Assembly (NCBI RefSeq): GCF_002099425.1
Contig: NW_018344059.1
Location: forward strand, 9,111,501-9,175,500
Direction: 5' to 3'
Origin: Phascolarctos cinereus
Lineage: Eukaryota; Chordata; Mammalia; Diprotodontia; Phascolarctidae
Length of the DNA stretch: 64,000 nucleotides
The notes beneath the pieces were generated by a model, which saw nothing but the letters and a program-made list of their open reading frames with translations, made no database searches and was not told the DNA's origin. Below are positions 21,785 to 32,514 of the stretch, in pieces. The position numbers were made by a program, and so were the translations under genes. Numbering within the stretch: the stretch's first letter is position 1; every line of letters starts with the position of its first letter.

Positions 21785-21860
21785 CCCATCCTTGACCTTA
21801 GGCAAATCATTCCTCTTGCCTAGCATCAACTACAAAATGAGGAGTTGGGTATAATTATAA
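21785..21860 (+). mobile_element. MIR fragment
   Basis: GACCTTAGGCAAATCATTCC and CTACAAAATGAGGAGTTGGG. Confidence 0.55.
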
Positions 21861-22029
21861 ACAACTGATCTCCTCAGGAAGATTTGAAAGCCACCCTCCA
21901 CAACAAGTCTTATATTGCTCTCAGGATTTAAAGGAAAGCCTTTGGATGTTGACTGCCATGTGTATTCACACAGGGGCTAAGAGAATGGATCCCTCTGGGA
22001 CACAACTAGAAAGAGTACAAGCAGGAATC

Positions 22030-22530
22030 CTTAAATTAGTAGGACAACCTTGGACAAATCCCTTAACCTATCTGAGCTTCACTTTATATGTATAACAATA
22101 ATAGGTTTTTTGTGAAGATCAAATGAGGTGATGAATGTATAGCTCTCTATATAAATGTGAATTATTATTATTGGTAAAGCTTATAGGATAAAAATGGACT
22201 AATGTGGATGATACGGATGGTGCCTTGGTCACCCCTTCAGATTCAGAGGCAGCCTTGAAGTTGGAGTAGAGGCCCAGGCTGGAATAGGGGCTTAGACAAT
22301 TGCTAACTCTGGAATTCTTAATCCCATCTGTGACATTACCTTTGTGACCATGAGTAAGTCACTTAACTTCCCTCAGTTTCCTCATCTGTAAAATGAGCTT
22401 AACCTAAATGACCTCAACGTTTCTTAACTCTAAACCTGTCATAATTGCTCTATTACTCACCACACACAGGGTTATTTTAAGGAAGGCAGTTTGTAAACAC
22501 TATGCATGACCTGAGTATCTCTGTGTTAGA
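22030..22530 (+). mobile_element. MIR-type SINE fragments
   Basis: CAACCTTGGACAAATCCCTTAACC...CAAATGAGGTGATG...TATTATTATTGG (22040-22175) and GTGACCATGAGTAAGTCACTTAACTTCCCTCAGTTTCC...TAAAATGAGC (22340-22445). Confidence 0.75.
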
Positions 22531-22534
22531 TTAA

Positions 22535-23045
22535 TTCAGTAACAGTTCTTAAGTACAGAGTGCTCACAAATGATAATTTGTGAATTATTTGGGGACTTGC
22601 TAGAGTACTTGGACACTTGGCAAGAAAGAACTTTAGAACAGTCACCTGAAGACAACAATCTGTATGATCTCAGGGAACTGAATACATCTTAGCAACTGAA
22701 GAATTCTCTCAAAATCTTAATCTATGAATGAACAGTGTAACAGAGCCCCCTCCCCAAATAGAGATGAATAGCTGCAAAATAGAGTTGAATAGCTGTCAAG
22801 ATTATTCTAATTATAGATTACTTAGCTGAGCTAGATAATGACTCTACTCTCATAACCACAGAACCTCAGAGATGGAAGTAATCTTTAGACATCTGTATAA
22901 GCACATACATCTCTTAATATGAGAGCTGGGAGATATTGAAAGAGCTTTCATGAACATCCATACAATGTTTAAGTTGGAAAGGTTTTCAGAGATCAATTAA
23001 TTCAACGTAGATAAGATGTCTCCCTCCAGCTGAATTCTTTTTTAT
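22535..23045. other. Mostly unrecognised, with MIR scraps
   Basis: Weak MIR-like scraps lie at 22860-22900 and 22960-23010. There is no exon. Confidence 0.35.
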
Positions 23046-23049
23046 ACAA

Positions 23050-23185
23050 TCTCTCCCAATTAGAAGCTAAGCTCCCTGAAAGCAGGTAATCTTTTGTTTT
23101 TTTTTTCCTATTTGTATCCCTAGCACTTGGCACATAGTAAACACTTCATAAATGCTTTTTCATTCATTTTCATTTATTCTTTCAC
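23050..23185 (+). mobile_element. L2/L3-type 3' end
   Basis: GCTAAGCTCCCTGAAAGCAGG, TGTATCCCTAGCACTTGGCACATAGTAAACACTTCATAAATGC. Confidence 0.8.
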
Positions 23186-23339
23186 CAGGAAAATGAAGTG
23201 ACTTTTTAAAATTTACACAATGAATAAGAGTATAAATAGAAACAAGGCTAGAATCCAGGTGCCTGGACCACTAGTCCAATGCTTCCAGAATTTTAACACC
23301 TAAGAGCTGAAAGAGTTTACAGAAGACTTCTAGTTCAAC

Positions 23340-23900
23340 TAGTATTGTACCAAATATTATAATATGTCTAATAAGTGGTCAGTCAATCTCTGATGAAGAA
23401 CTCCAATGAAAGGAATCTCATCACCTGTTATGTTAGATCATTACACTTTTTGTGGCTCTATTTATTAGAAAGCCTTTCTTATATCAAGCTTAAAATCTAC
23501 CTCCCTGTTGCTCTTAGTTCTGTTTTCTGGGGTCAAGCAGAATAAACTGAATCCCTGTTCCAGACAATAGCCCTTCAAGTCTTCCTTAAATCTTCTCTGC
23601 TTTTAGTAATGACTACTAAGCATTCATAAACCATCTTTTTAATACTGTATTCTAGAATTCTACCAAGAATCAAAGTTAAGCTCCTTGATTTATTGCTTAT
23701 AGACACCATTCCCTCTCTTTTTTGGAAAATTGGGACACTGGACCTTCTCAGTTCCTATGACTTCACTTTCATTCACCATGATCTTTAATGGATGACAGAC
23801 AACAGCTAAGTAATCACATCTTCCATCTCTTTCATGATTCTAGGAATTCACTGATTCCTGTCTCAAATTTAGTCAATGTATAGGCTTTCTTCCTTAGTTT
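23340..23900 (-). mobile_element. CR1/L3 LINE, antisense
   Basis: Plus-strand text TTCTGTTTTCTGGGGTCAAGCAGAATAAACTGAATCCC, AATAGCCCTTCAAGTCTTCC and GGAAAATTGGGACACTGGACC. Confidence 0.7.
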
Positions 23901-23904
23901 TTGT

Positions 23905-24510
23905 AGAAAAAAAAATATTCCTTTGGAAAAATACCAACCTTGTCTTCATTAAACTAATAAAAAACAAACAAAATCAGATTAAAAAAAATAAGTGGACAAG
24001 TTTTCAGAATACAGTTTTGCAGATTCAAACAACCCTAGAAGAGATTGATTGGCCTGCATAGGAACCCTGGTTCCTCTCTAGGTGTATGGCCATACTGTCC
24101 TGCCTGAGTCAGGAATTTGAAAGGTGTGTCTTGTGACCATAATAACACATAAATGTCAGCAGGAAATGTATAAAAGACCAAATGTTTGGAGAAAGAAGCT
24201 GAGTGAGGCATGTAGTTAGCATCATGGCATTCACTTTCAACTTATTTCTTACTTCTCTCTTACTTTCTTATATTGTGGTATGCTGAAGAAATCATGGCAC
24301 CAACCCAGCTGGGCCTTATGGTTTAAGCTTGTTTGGATCTTGATTCAGACTTCATTCTTCTTCCTCAGGAAGGGACTATTCCTCCCTATGCCCTAGTATT
24401 TGCATAACTGCTGGCACAGGTCACAGCCACATTAGGGACCCAACAATTCATTTTCCTCTCCTCAACCCTTCTGTGAAAAAGTTGCCCCTTCTAGATCTAC
24501 CCTTATCATA
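23905..24510. other. Repeat-poor intronic sequence
   Basis: No exon or repeat was recognised. Confidence 0.35.
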
Positions 24511-24514
24511 TTTA

Positions 24515-24715
24515 TTGAATTCATCACATTTATACAACACTTCCATCATAATACTTATGTGAAGTATAAGTATTACGGTTCCCATTTTATAGATGAGGAA
24601 ACTGAGGCTTAGAGAGGTGAAATAAGCTGACCCAAGTCACAAAGCTAGTGAGTGGTTCAGTTGGGATGAGAATCTGGAATCTTCTGACTATAATTAAGTT
24701 CAATGCTTTTTTCTC
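24515..24715 (+). mobile_element. MIR-related CORE-SINE
   Basis: CCCATTTTATAGATGAGGAAACTGAGGCTTAGAGAGG and CAAGTCACAAAGCTAGTGAG. Confidence 0.8.
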
Positions 24716-24735
24716 TTTAATAAACAGCCTCTCAA

Positions 24736-24751
24736 CTCCCTCTTGTGGCCA
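24736..24751 (-). promoter_or_regulatory. Possible CTCF-type motif
   Basis: The minus strand reads TGGCCACAAGAGGGAG, close to the CTCF core CCASYAGRKGGC. It lies in sequence I do not recognise as a repeat. A motif alone is weak evidence. Confidence 0.35.
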
Positions 24752-24759
24752 TAAGGGGC

Positions 24760-25380
24760 AGAATAAACTGTTAACTTGTTTTTAAAATAGTTCTTGTTAA
24801 ATAATAGACCATTAGAATAACAGTATGAATATGGTCCATACTGCATGCATTCCCATGAATGTACGTTATGAGAGTCATAAGTAATTAGTCTTGATGTCTA
24901 ATGGATTTTCTTCTCTTTCTGAAGACTATGGGGATCAGTTCCCCACAACCTCCTAGAAAGCTGTCTTCCTCAGCTGTGAGAATGAATCGGTAGAAATCTG
25001 CATTTGGATGAGAATTCAGAGTGAGATCTAGAAAAACCCTCTCCTTCTTTCCCAAATCCGCTAGGCACATTTTTTCCCCTTTTGAACGTCTGTGATCATT
25101 CTAACTAGAGGAATGAGAATATCATAGGGTAGAACTCAAGAGGTTCTACTACTTTGGGAATAACAGACGTGGTACTACCCTAAAACAACGTAGCAAGCTT
25201 CTTTCTTTGTTTAAAGAATCTTTTCTTTAAATCCTTTCAAATATAAGTATAAAATTTAATATCAAATATAAATATAACAAATTAAATTTATAATTATTTT
25301 TACATTTAAGTAAATGAATTTCAATATATAAAATGTCACTTTTTAGTTATGAATAAGTCTCCATCAAGATTCTTTGTCTA
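24760..25380. other. AT-rich repeat-poor sequence
   Basis: No exon or RNA gene was seen. Runs of ATATAAATATAA lie near 25240-25330. Confidence 0.35.
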
Positions 25381-25384
25381 CTCC

Positions 25385-27060
25385 TTTTCATTAATTTTTC
25401 CTTTTACGTGGTCATATTGAATATTTTCCCTTTCTATAATTCCATTAATATCTTTCCAGATATCTTTGTTTTTCTCATACTTGCTGATTTTAAAGCTCTA
25501 TATAAATGTTGACTATTATTAGCTTAATTGCATTACAGTTTCATACCACAATTTATTTGACCTTATAATACTCTTGTTATTGGCAGTATGGTTTGGCGGA
25601 CAGAGATCCAACCTTGGAGTCAGGAGACCTAAATTCCAACTCAGCCTCTATCACATATCGGCTGGCTGATCCGGGGCAAGTGAGTTACTGAACCTCTCAG
25701 GGGCCCCAGGAAACTCTCTAAGACAACAAGTTGCAGAACAGTCACTGATCTGCATTGGTAGAGGGAGTTTACATCCTGGAAGTTCTACTATCAACAGAAT
25801 CAAAGGTCCTGCAAAACAACAACAAATCTGGGTTGCTTCCAAGTACTTGCAATTGTAAATAACACTATAAAAATCTTTGGACAGATAGCTTTTATTGTTT
25901 CTATTTGAAAGAAGTACTTTAATACATTAAAATAAAATTTTCTGTGCAGGATATTGACAATAATTAAATCTATTATGTCTTCAGAGATGATTATTTATGT
26001 AACTTTACAGCCACATTGCTCTCCAAAAAGATTTCAACAATTTGCAGTTCTACCACGAATGGTTGAATATAGCTGTTTCTCTACAACCCTACCAACAATG
26101 TGTTTCATTGCTTTAAATTATTTTCTCCAATTTGATGAGTGTGAGGTTATTTTTGTTAATTTATTATTTATTGCTATCATTATCACATATTATTATATTT
26201 ATTACATTGTTAATTATTATTTATTATTAAATTTATTGTTTATATTTTTACATTTTTGTAAATCAGTAAGCATTTTTACACATGATTAATCACAATTTGT
26301 ATTTCCTCTTTTAAAAATCATGTCTTTGTAGCACTTGACCATTTATCCACTAGGAACTAGAAATTGCCTTTGCAAATTTTCAGTATTGCCATAAATATTT
26401 TAGATGTCAGGTTTTTAATCTGTAATAGATACCATAAGTATTTCCCCAATATGTTCCTTTGTTTTCACAATATGATTTTTTGTTGTATTAAAACTTTTAT
26501 TTTAGCTTGTTCAAGCACATTTATATTATCCCTAATAATTCATTCTATTTATTTAATAGAAAAAGTCAGCTCCCCATTACATTCTAGATAAATATATTAT
26601 TCCATGTCTTCTGTTTTCTTTATAGTTGTTTTTGTCATTATTTAAGTTTTTTGCCCAGCTAGAATTCTCTGGGGTATATGGTGTGGGTCAAAATTCATTT
26701 CCTGCCAAATTGCTAACTAATTCTCCCAGTATTTTGGTCAAGTAATAAATCCTATTCCTCAGACTTTTATTATCTATGGTTTATTATATTTATTATCTAA
26801 GGTTTTTATTAAATACTAACCTTCCGAATGTATTTGATTACATTTCAGTTCCTTTCCTGATTCCCTTCACACTGCCATAGTAACATATAATTTTGATAAT
26901 TACTTTGAAATATGCATTAGTCTTAGAGAGCAAAATCACCTCATCAGTTTTTTTTCATGTACTTCTTGAGATTTTTACTCATTTGTTTATTCATATCAAC
27001 TTCATTATAGTTTTATCCAGGTTTATGGGGAAACCAGAGAACTTATTTCTATGCTAACAC
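25385..27060 (-). mobile_element. Old L1, antisense, interrupted by a SINE
   Basis: Antisense L1 3'-part landmarks: CATACCACAATTTATTTGACC (25545) before the SINE, then CCACATTGCTCTCCAAAAAG and TTTGATGAGTGTGAGGTTAT after it, then longer ORF2-like antisense text. The left limit is uncertain. It is AT-rich with ATT runs at 26160-26240. Confidence 0.65.
25583..25810 (+). mobile_element. MIR/THER-type CORE-SINE, full length
   Basis: GCAGTATGGTTTGGCGGACAGAG head, GATCCGGGGCAAGTGAGTTAC core, then CTGATCTGCATTGGTAGAGGGAG tail. It splits the antisense L1. Confidence 0.82.
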
Positions 27061-27084
27061 TTACTGTAAACCATTTGTTCCTAA

Positions 27085-27335
27085 GGGACATAGAAAATTG
27101 GAATTGAAACAGACCTTGGAATCATAGAACCATAGAGTGTCAGACCTAGTCTTAGATTCATAAGCTATTAGAACTGAAATGGACCTGAGAGATTAGATTA
27201 GTAAATTGAGGCCCAGACAAGGGAGTTGACTTACTCAAAATCTCAAAGCTAATGAGAGTCAGGACAAGGACTATAATCTATGTCTACCAATTTCCATTTC
27301 AGGGTTCTTTCTCTTATATCAGGCTATCTATGTAG
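27085..27335 (+). mobile_element. MIR fragments
   Basis: GAACTGAAATGGACCTGAGAGATTAG, AAATTGAGGCCCAGACAAGGG and a repeat of the ATCATAGAACCATAGAGTGTC type. Confidence 0.65.
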
Positions 27336-27392
27336 AGAGAAGATACAAGGTCCCAGCTATTTTTTTTTTTATAGGCACTGTTGACATTAAAG

Positions 27393-27437
27393 ACAGACAT
27401 CAATTGGTGAATGACTAAACAAATTGTGGCATACAAT
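27393..27437 (+). mobile_element. L1 scrap left of a SINE
   Basis: CATCAATTGGTGAATGACTAAACAAATTGTGGCATA equals the L1 stretch at 4066-4100. Confidence 0.75.
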
Positions 27438-27439
27438 AC

Positions 27440-27722
27440 AGGCAGTCATGTGGTACAGTAGATAGAGTGCAAGGCCTGGAATTAAGAAGACTTGAATTCA
27501 AATCCAGACTCAGACACTTCCTAGCTGTGTGACTCTGGGCAAGTCACCTCACCGCTGTTTGCTTCTGTTTCTTCAGCTGTAAAATGGGGATAGTAATGGC
27601 ACCCATCCTCCCAAGGGCATTGTGAGGATCAAATAAGATAATATTTGTAAAGCAGTTAGCACAGTGCCTGGCACGTAATAGGCAATATAAAAATATTAGT
27701 TGTTGCTGTTATTATTATTATT
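27440..27722 (+). mobile_element. tRNA-derived CORE-SINE (MAR-like), full length
   Basis: The head is GCAGTCATGTGGTACAGTAGATAGAGTGC, the core TGTGTGACTCTGGGCAAGTCACCTC, the tail GTAAAGCAGTTAGCACAGTGCCTGGCACG, and it ends in (TTA)n at 27709-27722. Confidence 0.92.
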
Positions 27723-27724
27723 GT

Positions 27725-27915
27725 ATTTCCCCTTTTTGCAAATGTGAGCAACTATGGGTATAAAACATTGCATACACTATCAGAACTGGTTGATTGTTAG
27801 TCTTAACTGACCTGCTTTTTCCCCTCCTTATCTTTCCTATATTTTATCACAGGGGATGGCTTTCTCGGAGGGTCAAGGAATGTATAAACAAAACATATCA
27901 GTGAAAACATTTAAA
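27725..27915 (+). mobile_element. L1 3'-end piece
   Basis: AACTATGGGTATAAAACATTGCATACACTATCAGAACTGGTTG and CAGGGGATGGCTTTCTCGG match a marsupial L1 3' end of a second subfamily, similar to 47740-47945. Confidence 0.6.
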
Positions 27916-27919
27916 CCCT

Positions 27920-28530
27920 TCATTGGAGACCACGTTGAAATCCCATGTGGGTAAACTCCTACCAACCTACCCTTATAGATTTGTTTTTATAATACAGCTC
28001 AAAAAAGGCTTTTTAAAAAAATCTTCAAGAAAGTCAAAGAAGAAAACATTTCAGAACAGATGTTCCACATGGAACCATTACAGGCAGTACTATTGAAGTG
28101 AGTAGCAGGAAAGTACCATACCTTTCTGAATCCCATTGGCTTCCCAAGAGGACTGTGAGCCTGTTGGTTTGTTAAGGGAGGGGAGGAAGGGAGGTGTAAA
28201 GGGAGGTGGGGAAAGAAGAAAAAAGAAAAGTAAGTAAATTCAAAATCCCAACAGAGCCTACAATGGAATATTCATTTTGCTGGGAGAATGTTTCCTTAAA
28301 AATTCTGGTCATCTGGACAGCCTGAGCTAGCAGGTAATTTGATTTAATGAGCTTTTTAACACACATCAGGAGCACAACCCCGTGGGTCTTGTTTCCTAAT
28401 AACGTAAATCCAAGGCACAGTTGCCTCATCATGCATAGCTTTGATTCTACTGACACCTCGTGGCCGAACTCACAACACTCTTGGTATAAAGGAAGGCCAG
28501 GCAAAGAATGAACTAAAATGAAGTCAGAAT
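27920..28530. other. Repeat-poor intronic sequence
   Basis: A purine-rich tract at 28175-28235 and a weak CTCF-like core CCACGAGGTGTCAG (minus, about 28450-28463). The 110-codon minus open frame at 28172-28504 has no support. Confidence 0.4.
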
Positions 28531-28534
28531 GTAA

Positions 28535-28695
28535 ACCGTTGAACCTTAAGGTTCTTCAATATCTTCTAGTCCAATCTCTAATTTTACAGATTAGAAAACT
28601 GATTTAATTTAGTTGATACATTTAGTTAGTGGAGAACTAGGCCTAGAACTCAGGTCTCCTTATTCTCAACCTAACTTTCTTTGTACTGAACTAAT
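28535..28695 (+). mobile_element. MIR
   Basis: CTTCTAGTCCAATCTCTAATTTTACAGATTAGAAAACTG and CTAGAACTCAGGTCTCC. Confidence 0.75.
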
Positions 28696-29170
28696 CAGTT
28701 CAACAAATATTTGTTGAGCAGGGTCCTGTAAGGGAAACATAGAGGGGGTGCTTGTTTTTGACAAGTTTACAATTGTGGAGAGAAAATATACGTGTGTGAG
28801 AAAAGAAGTAACAACACAAGAAAATACATGCTAAATATCAAATGAGATGATGTATAGGGAGCTATACAGTTTGGTGGATAGTGCTGGGCCTGGACTCAGG
28901 AAGACCTGAGTTCGAATCTGGCCTCAAACACTTAATAGCTGTGTGACCCTGGGCAAGTCACTTAACTTCTGTTTGCCTTATTCCGTGGGAGAAGGAAATG
29001 GCAAACCACTCCAACATTGGTGTGCTATGGCCCAGAGGGTCACAAAGAGTTGGACACGACTGAATGACTAAACGTCAAATGAGATGTACATTTGGATATA
29101 CTATACTTGGAATTTGGTAAAGACAAAAGTTACTTTGAGCAGGGATAACCAGGGAAGACTTAATTCAAAG
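28692..29170 (-). mobile_element. L2/L3, antisense, split by a SINE
   Basis: TTCAACAAATATTTGTTGAGCAGGG at the left, then after the SINE GATAACCAGGGAAGACTTAATTC, the order expected of antisense L2. Confidence 0.65.
28850..29074 (+). mobile_element. CORE-SINE with RTE/BovB-like tail
   Basis: The head is TGGTGGATAGTGCTGGGCCTGG and the core GTGTGACCCTGGGCAAGTCACTTAAC. The tail is GAAGGAAATGGCAAACCACTCCA...AGTTGGACACGACTGAATGAC, the type shared with RTE/BovB LINE ends. A 12-bp duplication TCAAATGAGATG flanks it (28838-28849 and 29075-29086). Confidence 0.93.
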
Positions 29171-29289
29171 CATGGTTTTCTCAGCTTACCTGACTGAGGA
29201 ACAGTGAAATGTAGAATATGTGACTTTTTCTATCTACCTATGAGTGCTTATTCTTAGACACCACAATGCTCTTATTCCTTGACACCTAC

Positions 29290-29442
29290 CTCTAGCAAAT
29301 GGCTGGAGTCCTTGAGTTTAGATTTATAGAGCATCCAGCGGTAGCGGAGATCCTCCAAGTTCTCAGAAGTTCCTTTCTTTAGTTGGAGATGAAGAAGATT
29401 TTCAAAAAGATGCTGACCTTCTGGGAGCCTATCTTGCAGCTC
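29290..29442 (-). CDS. SYNE3: SYNE3 exon i, last spectrin repeat before the KASH region
   Basis: This 153-bp exon (51 codons, phase 0 to 0) has acceptor TCATAG and donor GTAGGT. It reads ELQDRLPEGQHLFENLLHLQ, then LKKGTSENLEDLRYRWMLYK and SKLKDSSHLLE. The LPEGQHLFENLL and LEDLRYxWMLYKSKLKDS motifs are shared with my memory of nesprin-3 and mark the segment just before the transmembrane KASH exon. No KASH coding sequence (ending NGPPPT) was found in the 29 kb to the left, so that exon is either beyond the window edge or too diverged to see by eye. Confidence 0.94.
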
Positions 29443-31687
29443 CTATGAAGAGGTAAAGACAAATAAGATGCAATGAGTACAATGACAATTCAGCCTACAG
29501 TCCTAAAACTCACTTAATGAAACTAGTCAACTTTGTCCTATTTCTAGTTAATTAGGGATATGAAATCTTAATTTATCAATTAAAAGCACTTATTCACATA
29601 CTATGATTCTTGTATGATCAATAATGATCTTTGAATTCATTGAAATAAAAATATATCATTATTACTACTATCGTTAGTGTCAGGGATAGCTAGGGAGTAC
29701 AGTGGATAGAGTTGCTGGGCCTGGAATCAAAAAGACTCATCTTTCTGTGTTCAAATTTGACCTTAGACACTTACTAGCTGTGTGACCCTGGGCAAGTCAC
29801 TAAATTCTATTAAGATTGTAAAGCTGTAAAAATTCTGAGTATGACCTCAAAGACAAGGATATGTGTCTGTCTTATCAAAAGACAGTTGAAGGAACCTTTG
29901 ATTAGAGGTGAGCTGGTCCACCTCTGGGTTATGTTACAGATAGAGAAAGTTTGACCCAAAGAAATTAAGTGGAGGTGGAGCCAAGATGGTGGAGTAAAGG
30001 CAGGGACTCACCTGAGTTCTCTCCCAAACTCCTCCAAATACCTTTGAAAAAATGACTCTAAACAAATTGTAGAGCCCACAAAAAGACAGAGTGAAACAAA
30101 TTTCCAGCCCAAGAAATTAAGTGACTTGTTTAAGGTCAGAGAGGGAACTATATTTTGTCATTAATAATTAGGATAAGGAATTAAGAGCCTGAGTCTTAAT
30201 TCTAGAATTTTACATTATGATGGGTTACATCTTGATATTTTCTTTTCTCCTTAACAAAGGAGATTTAAAGAGAGAGTATGGTGCAGGGAAAAGGGAACAG
30301 GACTTACTTAGAGTCAAGGGAAATGGGCTGATAATCCCAGCTCTAATCACTAACTACTGTGTGCTTTCTTTGAAACTCCGTTTCCTCATCTGCATCATAG
30401 GGATGAAGGAAGATCTTATAGAAAATGAAGCAGAATTGTAATAAGGATTAAGAAAGGGAGAGATGATGGGGCAGTTAGGTAGTGCAGTGGATAGAGCTCT
30501 GGCTTTGGAGTCAGGAGGACCTGAATTCAAAGTCGGCCTCAGACACTTGATACTTACTAGCTGTGTGACCCTGGGCAAGTCACTTAACCCCAATTGCCTC
30601 ACCAAAAAAAAAAAAAGAAAAGAAAAGAAAAAGAAAGGTAGAGATGAAGAGAAAATGCATGATAGGCACGAAGGACAATTTGTATCATTCCATGGAAGCA
30701 ATTTATTAATCAATCAAGAATTTATTAAACACCTACTGTGTGTCAGGGATTGTGCTAGGACAGAAATACAAGGAATGAAACAAACCCTGCTCTCTAGGAA
30801 CTTGCATTGTAATTGGAGAGAAAACAAAACAATATATAAATAGATACATATATGCATATATACAAATAAATATTAAGAAAATAGAAAGAATACAGTAGTT
30901 TGCAAAGGAGGCAGGAGTGTGTTAGTAAATATTTAACAACCAGCTCCATTGAAAAAAATAATTACAGCACATTAATCTGTATTATTAAATCTAGACTATC
31001 AACAAAACAATAAACCAAGCCCTGATGTATAATCTGCCAATTTCTGAATTGTAAGCGTTCATGCCGAAAAGTTAAATCGTCAGTTCTCTACAGCTGGTAT
31101 GAGTTGGCTCCAGGACACCCCGGAAGTTAGCATTAGAATGGATTTCAGATATGGGAAATGGCCAGTGCAAAGGCACAGAGGCATGAGCCGGAGTACCATG
31201 TAAGGAACAGAGTTTGGCTGGATTGCAAAGTATGTGGTTGGGGGGGAGAGAAGTAATAAACAATGAAACTGGAAAGATAGGTTAGGACCAGATTATGAGG
31301 GGCTTTAAAAGGTAGGTCAGCTCATAATTTGTCCCAATAGGGAGCCATTGGATTTTTATTAAGAAGAATGTTATGGTGGGGCCTGGACTTATGGAAAATC
31401 ACTTTGGCAGCTGTGTGGAGGATGGACAGACTGCAGTGTGGAGAGACTTGAGGCAAGGAGAACATTTAGCAGGCAACAGTCTAGACCACAGCAATGAAGA
31501 ACCTGAAGTGAGGTGTTAGCTATGAGAAGAGCGAGAAGGGTTCCATGGGGGAGATGTTGTGGAGGTAGAAACAGCAACTTTGGGCCACTAACTTAACTTG
31601 TGGGGTGAGGGGAAAAAAAAATACACACACACACACACACATATACACACATATATACATACTTATATATATATATATATATATATG

Positions 31688-31745
<58 letters not shown>

Positions 31746-32472
31746 GGTTTTCAAAGGAAGGCACAGATGCCTGGCACCCAGGTGTCAGCTGGTCTGCAGA
31801 CCTGCCCCAGGCTTCCCTGACAGGGCTCACGGAACTGGGCTCCTATGGGGTCCCCACAGCCACTGTGGCTTTCCGCTTCTCATTAGATCAGCAAAAAAAA
31901 AAGGGGAAGAGGACCACATTGATATGTTATTGTTATTTCAGGGATAAAATGTTTAACAAAAATAAATGCTGGTCTGGTCTTCCCTCATACCAACCCCATG
32001 GATAGAGGTACACAGGGTCATGAAGAGCCAGATACAACGGAAATGACTGAATGACAACAGGTTATTAAGTTTTGAACATTAAACAGGATTTTATTTGATT
32101 CTAGAGGTTATAAGGAGCTACTGAAAGCACTGGGGGAGGGGGTTTGTGTGACATGGTCAGACTTGTGCTTTAGGAAAATCACTTGGGGGGCAGCTAGATG
32201 GTACAGTAGATAGAGCACTGGCCCTGAAGTCAGGAGGATCTGAGTTCAAATCCAGCCTCAGACCAAACTCTTGACACTTACTATCTGTGGGACTCTGGGC
32301 AAGTCACTTAACCCCAACTGCCCTAAAAATAAATGAATAAATGAATGAATGAATGAATGCCTAAATGGATGAATGAATGAATGAATGCCTAAATGGATGA
32401 ATGAATGAATGAATGCCTAAATGGATGAATGAATGAATGAATGCATTCATGCATGCACGAATAAATAAATAA

Positions 32473-32514
<42 letters not shown>

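Noticed and set aside
28172-28504. 110-codon minus open frame left of exon i, considered as the KASH exon
   Set aside because: No KASH membrane stretch or terminal motif, and no fitting acceptor.
30467-30540. tRNA-like heads in the SINEs considered as tRNA genes
   Set aside because: They are degenerate tRNA-derived SINE heads repeated many times without an intact cloverleaf.
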